Part shown: positions 35,864 to 45,229 of the stretch, piece after piece
How positions within the stretch are numbered: position 1 is the first letter of the stretch
Layout of the letters: every line of letters begins with the position of its first letter
Assembly (NCBI GenBank): GCA_945863885.1
Contig: CAMAZY010000001.1
Location: 62,001-126,000, forward strand
Source: an uncultured Clostridia bacterium
GTDB taxonomy: Bacteria; Bacillota; Clostridia; Oscillospirales; Acutalibacteraceae
Direction: 5' to 3'
DNA length: 64,000 nt
Made by a program: the position numbers and the translations under genes
The notes under the pieces: model-generated
What the model was told of the DNA's origin: nothing
What the model saw: the letters and a program-made list of their open reading frames with translations, nothing else
Database searches by the model: none

Positions 35864-36739
35864 GTGTTTGACGGTCTTGCGGTAAGCGAACAATTTAAAG
35901 ATAAAATTGAATCCGCCGTGAAAAGCGGAAGGCTTTCTCATGCTTTGCTTCTGGAAGGCGGCGACGCCGAAACAAGACTGAAAGCGGCAGCGGAAATCGC
36001 AAAAGCAACAGTATGTACTTGCGATGATAGCAAGCCGTGCGGAATGTGTTCCGGTTGTAAAAAAGCGGATACGATGAGCCACCCGGATATCCATTACATT
36101 TTCAAGGACGATTCTTCTGCCGCAATTAAGGTAGACAGAATCAGACAATTAAGGCATGATGCAACGCTTGTTCCGAACGACTGCGATAAAAGCGTCTTTA
36201 TTATTCATGAAGCGCAGGACATGAATCCGCAGGCGCAAAATGCACTGCTGAAAGTTTTTGAAGAGCCTGCACCTTATGTCACGTTTATTCTGACCTGTAA
36301 ATCGAAGTCTGCTTTGCTTGAAACGATTATCTCGAGAGCGACCGATTATTCTATCGGTTCCGAAGAACAGAGCAATGACTGTCAATTTTCTGCCGAGGTT
36401 TCTGATCTGGCAAATGAACTCGTTTTTTCGCTTTGTAAAAAGACAGAATTTGATTTTTTGTGTCAGACGGCTGTTTTTCAAAAAGACAAGCAGTTTCTTT
36501 CCGATGTTCTCTCGGCTCTTTATATGATTTTTGCCGATGCACTTGCCTATAAGAACGGAATAAAAAGCGGTGAAACGGAGTCTGTGAAGCTGTTAAGCGG
36601 CTCTTTTACCGAAAAAAAGCTGCTTGACTATATTCAGGCGACAAATGAATTGATCGAACATTTCAACTCATCGGCCAACGCAAACCTTTTGCTTACACGG
36701 CTATGCAGTGTTTTTTACGATATAAAACTCAAACAATGA
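35864..36739 (+). CDS. holB: DNA polymerase III delta-prime subunit
   Basis: The 291-residue protein starts at GTG 35864 behind GGAGG. It keeps the delta-prime features: LSHALLLEGG near residue 25, a four-Cys zinc module (CTCDDSKPCGMCSGC, about residues 52-66), SSAAIKVDRIRQL, and QNALLKVFEEPAPYVTFIL with a SRA-like end of sensor 1. It is part of the clamp loader at the replication fork. RicT follows after 15 bp, a common Firmicute pairing. Confidence 0.9.
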   Translation: MFDGLAVSEQFKDKIESAVKSGRLSHALLLEGGDAETRLKAAAEIAKATVCTCDDSKPCGMCSGCKKADTMSHPDIHYIFKDDSSAAIKVDRIRQLRHDATLVPNDCDKSVFIIHEAQDMNPQAQNALLKVFEEPAPYVTFILTCKSKSALLETIISRATDYSIGSEEQSNDCQFSAEVSDLANELVFSLCKKTEFDFLCQTAVFQKDKQFLSDVLSALYMIFADALAYKNGIKSGETESVKLLSGSFTEKKLLDYIQATNELIEHFNSSANANLLLTRLCSVFYDIKLKQ

Positions 36740-36754
36740 AAGGATGACAGATAA

Positions 36755-37624
36755 ATGGCTGTAATTGTCGGCGTCAGATTTAAAGATGCGGGAAAAACGT
36801 ATTATTTTGACCCAAACGGAAATATACTTGATAAAGGCGACAAGGTAATTGTCGAAACAGCAAGAGGACTGGAATTCGGAGAAGTGACACTTTCAAACCG
36901 GGAATTGCCGGACGATGAAATTACGGCTCCTTTGAAGGCTGTTGTCAGACATGCCACCGAAAACGATATCAAAATCGTTGCGGAAAACAAAGAAAAGGAA
37001 AAAGCCGCTTTTGATATTTGTCTGAAGAAAATTGCCGCTCATAAGCTCCAAATGAAGCTTGTTGACGTTGAGTATTCTTTTGACCGTCATAAGATCATGT
37101 TTTATTTTACCGCTGACGGCAGAGTTGATTTCAGAAGTCTGGTCAAAGATCTCGCTTCGGTTTTCAGAACTCGCATCGAGCTTCGGCAAATCGGCGCAAG
37201 AGACGAATCGAAGCTTATCGGAGGCTTAGGCGTATGCGGAAGACCGTTTTGCTGTAAGACTTTTCTCGGTGATTTTTCGCCTGTTTCCGTAAAAATGGCG
37301 AAAGAGCAGGGTCTTTCGTTAAGCCCGGTCAAAATCAGCGGAACCTGCGGTCGACTGATGTGCTGTCTGCGATTTGAACAGGATGCTTATGAACACCTTT
37401 TGCGTGTTACGCCGAAAAACGGTGCAATTGTTGAAACGCCTGAAGGCAGGGGGACTGTTGTCGATTTTAATCTGCTGACGGGTATGCTGAAAGTCAGTCT
37501 TGACAAAAAGGCAGAAGCGGCGCCGATTACGATCAGCAGAAAACAGGTTAAAATTATCAAGGATTCAAAAATCAAGGTTGACAAAAAAGAATTGGAAGCC
37601 TTAAAGAATATCAGTGATTCCTGA
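36755..37624 (+). CDS. ricT: PSP1-domain protein RicT (YaaT)
   Basis: The 289-residue protein has the PSP1 domain (about residues 60-150) and the conserved Cys region GGLGVCGRPFCCKTFLG and GTCGRLMCCLRFEQDAY, which bind Fe-S clusters in the RicAFT complex of Bacillus. RicT promotes Spo0A activation and RNase Y-dependent RNA maturation. It is coupled to holB as in B. subtilis. Confidence 0.95.
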   Translation: MAVIVGVRFKDAGKTYYFDPNGNILDKGDKVIVETARGLEFGEVTLSNRELPDDEITAPLKAVVRHATENDIKIVAENKEKEKAAFDICLKKIAAHKLQMKLVDVEYSFDRHKIMFYFTADGRVDFRSLVKDLASVFRTRIELRQIGARDESKLIGGLGVCGRPFCCKTFLGDFSPVSVKMAKEQGLSLSPVKISGTCGRLMCCLRFEQDAYEHLLRVTPKNGAIVETPEGRGTVVDFNLLTGMLKVSLDKKAEAAPITISRKQVKIIKDSKIKVDKKELEALKNISDS

Positions 37625-37632
37625 TAATGAAA

Positions 37633-37662
37633 GAGTCGGATTCCGGTCCGACTCTTTTGCTT
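37633..37662. terminator. Terminator between convergent ricT and beta-mannosidase genes
   Basis: Stem GAGTCGGA/TCCGACTC (37633-37654) followed by TTTTGCTTT on the plus strand. It ends ricT only 3-10 bp before the convergent gene's stop. Confidence 0.75.
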
Positions 37663-37665
37663 TCA

Positions 37666-40218
37666 TTATTTTTCAATTGTTAAATCTTTCGGTATGGCTC
37701 TGTTATATACCCATTGTGCAAAATTAACCGGTTGAAGAAAAACACGCACCCGTTCTTTCATATCGTAAAGCGTTGAGGCTTTCGGTTCAATCCGGTTAGC
37801 GCATCTTACGGTGATTTTTTCAATTTGCTCCTCTGAACCGAACTTACCGTCAATCGGCATTCTAACCGTTTTTGTTTCACCCGGAAGCAAATCAAAATAA
37901 TTCTCCGAAAAGGGCAACGAAGAGACATCGCTGTGAAGCTGAACCAGTCTTGCATAGTTGTCGGAAGAAACGTTAATCAGTATTTCGTCTCCTGCAACCG
38001 ATTTTTCAAGTCTGATATGTACTTGCGGAAGAACGAGATGCTTTTCGGGCTTAAACAAGAAAGTTTTTTCGTTTACAACGGCTCCCGAAACCGTGAGTAC
38101 GGCTCGGATACCGATTTTTGAAATGTTATAGCCGGCTTTCAGTTTTGAAACCGTCAGTTCGGCCGCTTTTATGTTTTGAAGCGCCAGAAGGTTAATTTTG
38201 TTTTCGTATGTTTCCAAAACACCCTTGGTAAAATCAAATATCTCATATTTGAAATCAACCGTTTGATCTTCCTTCTTGTCATTTATAATATAAAAATTGA
38301 TGCTATTGTCCGTATCCTCAATACTCACACTCAAAGGCGCATTGAAATCTTTTGCTTTATACGCAAGTGCCTTGTAGTTGCCATAGTAGTCCATTCCTGA
38401 CCACGAGCAAACGCCCCAGCAATCATTTAACTGCCAATATACCGAGCCGTTGCACCGGCCTTTGTTTCGTCTCCAATGCTCGGTAGCGTCGCTGATGCAT
38501 TCGAGCTGAGTGACCTGTGAAAGATAGATCCAATCTTCAAATTTCTTCGGCAATCTGAAACGGGAAGCAATATAGTAAATCATTTTGTCGTTTCCGCTTG
38601 CACATTTTTGATGGGATTGAAAAACATCGGAATGAAGATCATAGTCCTGAGGCTTTGCATACTGTCTGATTGTTTTGATATCCGGAAGGCTTTCGAAGCC
38701 AAATTCACTGCAAAAACGTGTCATCCGTTTCCGGTAATATTTCATCGGCTGTAAGCCGTGCCAGACAGCCCAGAGGTGGGTGTCGCCGACATTATCACGG
38801 TCAAAGCCTTTCATGTGTCCGACACCGCAGGGCGTTCCCGGAATAAAGGGCGTATCCTCGTCGTATTTTCTAACCTCGTCAGGCAAAATATCATAGAAAA
38901 ACTTTTCGGTCCATTTCACGTATTTCGGGCGGTTCTGCCACGCTAACGACATACTTTCGATTTCGTTGTTTCCGCACCAGAGCGCAAGACTTGCATGATG
39001 GCGAAGCCTTTTGACATTGTACCCGATCTCTTTTTTTACGTTCTCTAAAAATCCTTCGTCAAAGAAAGGGTAGGGCTGACACGCAAAGCAAAAGTCCTGC
39101 CATACAAGGATACCTTTTCGGTCGCAGATATCGTAAAACTCGTCGCTTTCATAATATCCGCCGCCCCATACTCTGAGCAGATTCATGTTTGCATATAGAA
39201 CGCTGTCGATTAAATATTCGAGCTTATCGTTTGTGAATCTTGTAATAAAGCTGTCGGCGGGAATATAGTTTGCACCTTTTATGAAGAGAGGAACCCCGTT
39301 CAAAATAAACTGAAAATTCTGACCGTATTCATCATTTTTCCGGTTCAGCTCAATCTCACGCAGCCCGATTTTTTTGCTCAGTGAATGAACCACTTTGTTT
39401 CCGGATAAAAGATTTACGTTAACCGTATAGAGCGGCTGTTCTTCTTTCGGCGATAATTCGTGCGTCCACCAAAGCTGCGGATCATGGATCGTATATTCAC
39501 TTTTACAGCTTTGTTCTTTATGAATCCGCATACCGTCGGGAGAATAAAGCTCAATTTCGATTTTTTCGCTTTTTTTCAGTTCGGCTTCCGCTTCAACCGT
39601 AACGGTGAAGCTGGAATCTTCGCTCCTTTTTTGCCGGACATGGAAGTCAGTGATTTTACCGCTGTTTCTCATTTCGATGTAAATATCCGAATCAATTCCG
39701 CTCGGCGGCAAAACCGGACCCCAGTCCCAGCCGAAATGGCATTGCGGTTTTCGGATGTGCGAAATACCGTTTTGCCCGTTGCTGTTGGCAGGGGTTCGCT
39801 CCTGCTTATATTTTTGTCTGACATAATTGACAGGTGAATGAAAATAAATTCTGATTACGTTTTCTCCTTTTTTGAGAAAAGGCTTTATAGAAAAGCTGTA
39901 ACCGATATGACAGTTGTTGCCGCTTCCGACAAGGGAATCGTTCAGATAGACGTCACAGATAGTATCAAGCCGTTTGCATTCAAGCGTGATACTTTCGTAC
40001 TTCAATTCTTCCTGACTGACAGTGAACTTTTTTGAATAGATCCAATCGGTTTGCGCAACCCAATATACGTCCTTTTCGTTGACTCCATAAAACGGATCCT
40101 CTATGATGCCGTTATTCATGAGATCAAGATAATTACAGCCGGGTACACAGGCGTCAAGACGGTATCGATTCTTACTGTCGCAAATCTTCCAAGCACCGCA
40201 AAGAGACTTTTTAATCAT
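37666..40218 (-). CDS. Beta-mannosidase, glycoside hydrolase family 2
   Basis: The 850-residue protein starts at ATG 40218 (MIKKSLCGAWK), behind AGGAAAAA; the upstream start at 40293 lies in the promoter. GH2 jelly-roll, Ig-like and TIM-barrel domains are present. LRVWGGGYYESDEFYDICD, the acid/base Glu in WCGNNEIE (about residue 430) and the nucleophile Glu in FCSEFGFES (about residue 510) mark the active site of beta-mannosidases. No signal peptide is visible, so it probably cleaves imported beta-mannosides, such as the core of N-glycans. Confidence 0.9.
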   Translation of the reverse strand: MIKKSLCGAWKICDSKNRYRLDACVPGCNYLDLMNNGIIEDPFYGVNEKDVYWVAQTDWIYSKKFTVSQEELKYESITLECKRLDTICDVYLNDSLVGSGNNCHIGYSFSIKPFLKKGENVIRIYFHSPVNYVRQKYKQERTPANSNGQNGISHIRKPQCHFGWDWGPVLPPSGIDSDIYIEMRNSGKITDFHVRQKRSEDSSFTVTVEAEAELKKSEKIEIELYSPDGMRIHKEQSCKSEYTIHDPQLWWTHELSPKEEQPLYTVNVNLLSGNKVVHSLSKKIGLREIELNRKNDEYGQNFQFILNGVPLFIKGANYIPADSFITRFTNDKLEYLIDSVLYANMNLLRVWGGGYYESDEFYDICDRKGILVWQDFCFACQPYPFFDEGFLENVKKEIGYNVKRLRHHASLALWCGNNEIESMSLAWQNRPKYVKWTEKFFYDILPDEVRKYDEDTPFIPGTPCGVGHMKGFDRDNVGDTHLWAVWHGLQPMKYYRKRMTRFCSEFGFESLPDIKTIRQYAKPQDYDLHSDVFQSHQKCASGNDKMIYYIASRFRLPKKFEDWIYLSQVTQLECISDATEHWRRNKGRCNGSVYWQLNDCWGVCSWSGMDYYGNYKALAYKAKDFNAPLSVSIEDTDNSINFYIINDKKEDQTVDFKYEIFDFTKGVLETYENKINLLALQNIKAAELTVSKLKAGYNISKIGIRAVLTVSGAVVNEKTFLFKPEKHLVLPQVHIRLEKSVAGDEILINVSSDNYARLVQLHSDVSSLPFSENYFDLLPGETKTVRMPIDGKFGSEEQIEKITVRCANRIEPKASTLYDMKERVRVFLQPVNFAQWVYNRAIPKDLTIEK

Positions 40219-40293
40219 CTTTATTTTTCCTGATACGAATACAAAAATATAATAAACGTACCTTTCCTTTCTTTTGCAAAAAATCTTTGTCAT

Positions 40294-40323
40294 ATTCTAT
40301 CATATTACGACGGAAAGTTTCAA
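40294..40323 (-). promoter_or_regulatory. Sigma-A promoter for the beta-mannosidase gene
   Basis: On the minus strand TTGAAA (40318-40323) and TAGAAT (40294-40299) are separated by 18 bp. Confidence 0.65.
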
Positions 40324-40356
40324 GTTTTTCTTTTTCTTACAATTTTCTTAATTATA

Positions 40357-40385
40357 TTGACAACTAAGAAACACAGTGTTATTAT
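40357..40385 (+). promoter_or_regulatory. Sigma-A promoter for the secreted 410-residue protein
   Basis: TTGACA (40357-40362), 17-bp spacer, TATTAT (40380-40385). The TTG of the -35 box is the first codon of the longest frame, so translation must begin later, at 40414. Confidence 0.75.
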
Positions 40386-40413
40386 ATTGTTACTAAATAT
40401 TAGGAGGAGAAAA

Positions 40414-41646
40414 ATGAAAAAGCTTCTATCTTTACTTCTTTCTGCATTACTTATTTTTTCAGTCTTCGGCTCTGTGCTATTCACCGCCGACGGCGCATCT
40501 CAGTTCACGGTCAAATCGGTTTCTCTGACCGGAAAGCACGCAAAACGCCCTGTCAGTAAGGCTGAAATCGACGCTTACCTGAAAGATGATAACGGTATGC
40601 AGTATGATGATGACGATTATGACGATATCGATATTTCTGATTTCGGACGTTACAGCTTCGCTCTGAAGCTTTCGAACGGAAAATCCGTTGTTATCGACCC
40701 TGATTCTGTTTTGATGATGGAAGAAATTGATAGTAGCCACTTTGTCTATATGTGTGCCTATATCTCAGGCGCGGATTACAAAAACGCTGTCAAAAAAGGC
40801 AGTAAGTCTATTTATGCTTATGTCGAATGCTCTGTATTCAACGCCAAGTTGTCCGACTTTATCTCAGAAAAGAACCTGGATATTGAGGGGCTTTTTGAGG
40901 TACTCGAACATCCGTCATTTGAAAAAACCTTCAAGATCAAGCTTTCACTAATAGATAGATATGTAAAAAAGCTTGCGGTTGTATCCGGGGTACCGAAATC
41001 GGTTTATAAGAATGCGGACTACGTCGAACTGAACGCGGCAAAGTTTACCGTGACTTATTACAATAATACAACAAAAACCTATACCGTAAAGAGGAATTCT
41101 CCTCTCGGCATCAAATACAGCGGAAGCTCGCTTACTTCCGGCTATTATTATGACGACTATACGCTTAACAATGAACCGTTTTATTGCACCATCGGTAAAA
41201 CGAAGCTTCGTTTCGAGTATGAAGATGCGCCGGCGGTATACACGGCCGTAACGGTCAATCCCTGCCCGTATAAGCAGATTGAAGTAAAGGACTGCACTTT
41301 AGCTGACGATGTGACCGGCTATGGAAAAGGCTTAACATCGCTATCGTGTGAAATCACAAAGACAAACGGAAAGAAAATCAATGTTAACAAGACTTTTGAA
41401 CAACCCTTAAGTTACGGCGTCGCAGCAGAGTTGGACGGTTATTATCTGAGTTACTATGCTGAAGCCGCCGGCATCATTCCCGAAAAATTCGGCGGTAACA
41501 CGATTGTTGAAGTTGATTTTGCCGGCTATGAAGATACGTTCAACAGTAGTGAGGCCTCGAACGCAAGTTTTTTGTCGAAGATTATTGCAAAATTTGAAGC
41601 TGTCATGGACAAGGTCATGACCCTTTTGTATTCGGTCATGTACTGA
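40414..41646 (+). CDS. Secreted protein of unknown function with acidic run and C-terminal helix
   Basis: The 410-residue protein starts at ATG 40414, six bases after AGGAGGA. A clear signal peptide (residues 1-28, ending ADGA) is followed by an acidic run (DDDDYDDIDISD, about residues 65-78) and several beta-strand-rich segments that suggest Ig-like domains, such as FTVTYYNNTTKTYTV. The C-terminus is a hydrophobic amphipathic helix (SFLSKIIAKFEAVMDKVM), a feature seen in other secreted proteins of Clostridia. I recognise no catalytic family. It is monocistronic with a strong promoter. Confidence 0.75.
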   Translation: MKKLLSLLLSALLIFSVFGSVLFTADGASQFTVKSVSLTGKHAKRPVSKAEIDAYLKDDNGMQYDDDDYDDIDISDFGRYSFALKLSNGKSVVIDPDSVLMMEEIDSSHFVYMCAYISGADYKNAVKKGSKSIYAYVECSVFNAKLSDFISEKNLDIEGLFEVLEHPSFEKTFKIKLSLIDRYVKKLAVVSGVPKSVYKNADYVELNAAKFTVTYYNNTTKTYTVKRNSPLGIKYSGSSLTSGYYYDDYTLNNEPFYCTIGKTKLRFEYEDAPAVYTAVTVNPCPYKQIEVKDCTLADDVTGYGKGLTSLSCEITKTNGKKINVNKTFEQPLSYGVAAELDGYYLSYYAEAAGIIPEKFGGNTIVEVDFAGYEDTFNSSEASNASFLSKIIAKFEAVMDKVMTLLYSVMY

Positions 41647-41689
41647 TCTGTTTTCAAGCAAAAATGTTGAATTTTTCTTGTCAAAAGTC

Positions 41690-41718
41690 TTTACTTTTTT
41701 TAATCGATATGATATAAT
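41690..41718 (+). promoter_or_regulatory. Sigma-A promoter for rpsO, extended -10
   Basis: TTTACT (41690-41695), 17-bp spacer, TATAAT (41713-41718) with TG one base upstream. Confidence 0.72.
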
Positions 41719-41725
41719 TCCTAAA

Positions 41726-41822
41726 GCATTGTGCCGATTGCTCGGAATACGGATCAAGTCCTGAGGACATTTCACCGACCGTTTTCTGGGGATCCGGCTT
41801 GATGAAATATTATTATGAGGTG
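41726..41822 (+). promoter_or_regulatory. Structured rpsO leader, possible S15 autoregulatory site
   Basis: The roughly 100-nt leader contains the complementary pair ATCAAG (41753-41758) and CTTGAT (41798-41803) enclosing TCCTGAGGA and GGATCC segments, and ends near the ribosome binding site. In several bacterial groups S15 represses its own mRNA through a leader fold; this one was not matched to a known class. Confidence 0.4.
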
Positions 41823-41828
41823 AAAACA

Positions 41829-42095
41829 ATGATCACAAAAGAAGAAAAGAGCAAGATTATCGCAGAATATGCTACTCATGAGGGCGATACCGGTTCTCCT
41901 GAGGTACAGATCGCTATTCTCACTTACAGAATCAACACTCTCACTGAGCATCTTAAGACAAACAAGAAGGATCACCATTCCCGTCGTGGTCTTTTAAAGA
42001 TGGTTGGTCACAGAAGAAACCTTCTTGCTTATCTTCAGAAGAATGATATCGAAAGATACCGTTCCATCGTTGCAAGACTCGGTCTTCGTAAATAA
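41829..42095 (+). CDS. rpsO: 30S ribosomal protein S15
   Basis: The 88-residue protein starts at ATG 41829 behind GAGGTGAAAACA, not at the longer frame start 41799. The S15 signature is complete, including [16 protein letters not shown], the [12 protein letters not shown] segment and a C-terminal arginine-rich helix. It binds 16S rRNA early in 30S assembly. rpsO followed by pnp is the standard bacterial order. Confidence 0.98.
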   Translation: MITKEEKSKIIAEYATHEGDTGSPEVQIAILTYRINTLTEHLKTNKKDHHSRRGLLKMVGHRRNLLAYLQKNDIERYRSIVARLGLRK

Positions 42096-42104
42096 GTTGC
42101 TATT

Positions 42105-42136
42105 AAGGCAGACATGGTTTTCGTGTCTGCCTTTTG
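42105..42136 (+). terminator. Terminator after rpsO
   Basis: Perfect 10-bp stem AAGGCAGACA/TGTCTGCCTT (42105-42133) with a nine-base loop, followed by TTGC. Confidence 0.78.
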
Positions 42137-42218
42137 CACGATTACGAAAAAATATTTTCACGGGGTACATAAATGGGTTAGCACTAAATTGAGGGCTTAT
42201 GACTGAGCTTTGAATTTA

Positions 42219-42247
42219 TTGCTAAACCTGCCTCGTGTGGATATAAT
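42219..42247 (+). promoter_or_regulatory. Sigma-A promoter for pnp
   Basis: TTGCTA (42219-42224), 17-bp spacer, TATAAT (42242-42247). The predicted start near 42254 leaves a short leader before the GAGAGG site, and makes pnp independent of the rpsO terminator. Confidence 0.65.
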
Positions 42248-42272
42248 AAATTTTAAAGAGAGGTATATGTTT

Positions 42273-44456
42273 ATGTTTTCAGAATTCAGAAAATTTGAAA
42301 CCACACTTGCAGGCAGACCCCTTGTCGTAGAAACCGGCAAAATGGCGGGTCTTGCTAACGGCTCTTGTCTTATCCGCTACGGCGAGACGGAAATCCTTTG
42401 CACGGCTACAATGTCCGCAAAGCCCAGAGAAGGCGTAGATTTCTTCCCGCTTTCCGTTGACTTTGAAGAAAAGCTTTATTCCGTCGGCAAGATTCCCGGC
42501 TCGTTCCAAAGACGTGAGGGCAGAGCAAGCGAAAAAGCAACTCTTTGCTCCCGTGTTATTGACAGACCGATTCGTCCGCTTTTCCCGAAGGACATGAGAA
42601 ATGATGTCGGCGTTGTTGCAACCGTTATGTCAGTTGATCAGGACTGCCTTCCCGAAATTACCGCTATGATCGGTGTTTCGATTGCTATTTCAATTTCCGA
42701 TATCCCCTGGGACGGTCCGATCAGCGGTGTCAGTGTCGGTCTTGTTGACGGCAAGTTCGTCATCAATCCGACCGAAGCCGAAAGAGAAAAGTCTGAAATG
42801 GCGGTTACTGTTGCTTCAACGGCTGACCTTGTTGCCATGATCGAAGCCGGTGCAAATGAAGTTGACAACGAGACCATGTACGAGGGCATTATGTTTGCTC
42901 ACAAGGCAAACCAGCAGATCGTTGAGTTCATCAAGGGCATTCAGGCTGAAATCGGCAAGGAAAAGATTCCGTTTGAGTCGCAGGATCCCGATCCTGCTAT
43001 GTTCGAAGCGATCAAGGAATTTGCAATCGACGACGTCAAAGCTGCTCTTGATACCGACGACAAGAGAATCAGAGATGACAGACTCAAGCCCGTCTATGAA
43101 AAGGTACACGAGAGATTCGACGCCGAATATGAGGATACAGACCCGGCTAAGATTGATGAGTGTCTTTATAAACTTCAGAAGTTCGTTGTTCGCCGCTGGC
43201 TGCTTGATGAAAACAAGCGTGTTGACGGCAGAGGCATTGACGATATGCGTCCGCTTAATGCTGAGGTTGACCTGTTAAGCCGTGTACATGGTTCGGGTAT
43301 GTTCACAAGAGGTCAGACGCAGGTTCTTACTGTAACGACGCTCGGTTCAATGAGCGATGCACAGCTTCTCGACGGACTTGATAATGAAGATAACAAGAGA
43401 TATATCCACCACTATAACTTCCCGTCCTATTCTGTCGGTGAAACAAGACCGTCGAGAGGACCGGGCAGACGTGAAATCGGTCACGGCGCTCTTGCTGAAA
43501 GAGCACTTGTACCCGTAATTCCGTCGGTAGAGGAGTTCCCGTATACAATTCGTCTTGTCTCCGAAGTTCTTTCTTCGAACGGCTCGACCTCACAGGCCTC
43601 TGTCTGCGGCTCCACGCTTTCTCTTATGGCTGCCGGCGTTCCGATCAAGGCTCCTGTTGCCGGTATCTCCTGCGGACTTATCACCGAGGGCGACCGCTTT
43701 ATGACAATGGTTGATATTCAGGGTCTTGAAGACTTCTTCGGCGATATGGACTTCAAGGTTGCCGGCACAAAGAAGGGTATCACCGCTATTCAGATGGATC
43801 TTAAGGTTCACGGTCTTACGCCGGCTATCATCAAGGAAGCTCTTGAAAAGACCTATATTGCACGCTGCAAGATTATTGACGAAGTTATTCTTCCGTGTAT
43901 TCCCGCACCGAGAGAAGAACTTTCCAAGTATGCGCCGAAGATGCTTACAACAAAGATTGATGTTGAAAAGATTGCTGACGTTATCGGTAAGCAGGGTAAG
44001 GTCATTCAAAAGATCTGCGCCGAGTGCAACTGTAAGGTTGACGTGGAAGAAGACGGAAATGTCTTTGTTTCCGCTATCGACATTGACGATGCAAAGCGTG
44101 CGATTACGATTATCGAAACAATCGCCAAGGATCCCGAAATCGGCTCAATTTTCCGTGGCGTCGTTACAAGACTGATGTCTTTCGGCGCATTTGTCGAGAT
44201 CGCCCCGGGCAAAGAGGGTCTTGTTCATATCAGCAAGCTTGACGTCAAGAGAGTAGAAAAGGTTGAGGATTGCGTAAACGTTGGTGATGAGGTGATCGTT
44301 AAAGTAATCGAAATTGACGATCAGGGCAGAATCAATCTTTCCCGCCGTGATGCACTGATTGAAATCGAGGGACTTACACCTGAAGACGACAGTGAGGAAG
44401 CTCCGAGAAAGCCGAGACATGACGGCCGCAGAGACAGCAGAAGAAACAGACACTAA
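42273..44456 (+). CDS. pnp: Polyribonucleotide nucleotidyltransferase (PNPase)
   Basis: The 727-residue enzyme starts at ATG 42273, nine bases after AGAGAGG. Two RNase PH domains (the second with GRREIGHGALAERAL), a KH domain (VIGKQGKVIQKICAE) and an S1 domain (GIVTRLMSFGAFVEI-like, KEGLVHISKLD) occur in order, with a basic Arg/Lys-rich tail. It degrades RNA 3' to 5' by phosphorolysis. Confidence 0.98.
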   Translation: MFSEFRKFETTLAGRPLVVETGKMAGLANGSCLIRYGETEILCTATMSAKPREGVDFFPLSVDFEEKLYSVGKIPGSFQRREGRASEKATLCSRVIDRPIRPLFPKDMRNDVGVVATVMSVDQDCLPEITAMIGVSIAISISDIPWDGPISGVSVGLVDGKFVINPTEAEREKSEMAVTVASTADLVAMIEAGANEVDNETMYEGIMFAHKANQQIVEFIKGIQAEIGKEKIPFESQDPDPAMFEAIKEFAIDDVKAALDTDDKRIRDDRLKPVYEKVHERFDAEYEDTDPAKIDECLYKLQKFVVRRWLLDENKRVDGRGIDDMRPLNAEVDLLSRVHGSGMFTRGQTQVLTVTTLGSMSDAQLLDGLDNEDNKRYIHHYNFPSYSVGETRPSRGPGRREIGHGALAERALVPVIPSVEEFPYTIRLVSEVLSSNGSTSQASVCGSTLSLMAAGVPIKAPVAGISCGLITEGDRFMTMVDIQGLEDFFGDMDFKVAGTKKGITAIQMDLKVHGLTPAIIKEALEKTYIARCKIIDEVILPCIPAPREELSKYAPKMLTTKIDVEKIADVIGKQGKVIQKICAECNCKVDVEEDGNVFVSAIDIDDAKRAITIIETIAKDPEIGSIFRGVVTRLMSFGAFVEIAPGKEGLVHISKLDVKRVEKVEDCVNVGDEVIVKVIEIDDQGRINLSRRDALIEIEGLTPEDDSEEAPRKPRHDGRRDSRRNRH

Positions 44457-44463
44457 AAACTCA

Positions 44464-44499
44464 AAAACACCGGCAGTTTGAAGACTGTCGGTGTTTTTG
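44464..44499 (+). terminator. Terminator after pnp
   Basis: A 14-bp stem with one mismatch (AAAACACCGGCAGT/ACTGTCGGTGTTTT) followed by T residues. Confidence 0.78.
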
Positions 44500-44515
44500 A
44501 AAAGAGGTATATTTT

Positions 44516-45133
44516 ATGAATCGAGAAAATCAGAAAAAGCTTTTTAAGCTTACGCTTGCCGCAATTTTTATTGCCATCATTGTCATTATGACCTTTACAA
44601 GTATCGGCTATATCAAAGTCGGTATTATTGAAATAACACTGCTCACGATACCGGTTGCTGTCGGCGGCTTATTGCTAGGTAAGAGCGGAGGACTGTTATT
44701 AGGCGCAGTGTTCGGTCTGACAAGCTTTATGCAGTGTTTCGGTATGAGCCCGTTCGGAGCGGCGCTTCTTGGAATCAATCCGATACTTACTTTCCTTGTT
44801 TGTATGCTTCCGAGACTTGCCGTCGGATTTTTCGGCGCTTGGATTTTTGAGGCCCTCAGTAAGACGAAGCTTCATGCTAATATCAGTGCCCTGATCTCTT
44901 TCCTGTGTTCTTCTCTCATCAATACAATCGGCTTTGTCGGTTTGCTGATTGTTTTCTTCGGAAGAACAGAATATATTCAATCTGTCGCAACGTCCATAGG
45001 CGCACAGAATATGTTCATTTTCTTCTTCCTTTTTGCCGGCGTAAACAGCATTGCTGAGGCGATTGCCTGCTCGGTTTGCGGCGGTGCGCTCGGCGGCGTT
45101 CTTATGAAGCTTAAAGCGAAAGTAAATGAATGA
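44516..45133 (+). CDS. ECF transporter substrate-binding S component
   Basis: The 205-residue integral membrane protein has six hydrophobic segments and a short basic N-terminus typical of S components. Motifs such as GYIKVGIIEITLLTIPV and GINPILTFLVCMLPRLAVG resemble the ECF-type family for pantothenate or related vitamins. S components pair with the shared EcfA/EcfT module encoded elsewhere. No vitamin riboswitch is seen in the 60-bp gap after pnp, so the substrate is unknown. Confidence 0.82.
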   Translation: MNRENQKKLFKLTLAAIFIAIIVIMTFTSIGYIKVGIIEITLLTIPVAVGGLLLGKSGGLLLGAVFGLTSFMQCFGMSPFGAALLGINPILTFLVCMLPRLAVGFFGAWIFEALSKTKLHANISALISFLCSSLINTIGFVGLLIVFFGRTEYIQSVATSIGAQNMFIFFFLFAGVNSIAEAIACSVCGGALGGVLMKLKAKVNE

Positions 45134-45145
45134 ACTTGATGTTCT

Positions 45146-45180
45146 AAGAAGCACCAAAGGCGGTGCTTCTTATTTTTATT
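45146..45180 (+). terminator. Terminator after the ECF S component
   Basis: Perfect 10-bp stem AAGAAGCACC/GGTGCTTCTT followed by ATTTTTATT. Confidence 0.78.
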
Positions 45181-45229
45181 ACCGACTTGTCAGAAAAGCG
45201 ATAAAACACTTGAAAAGTGTCGCTTTTTC

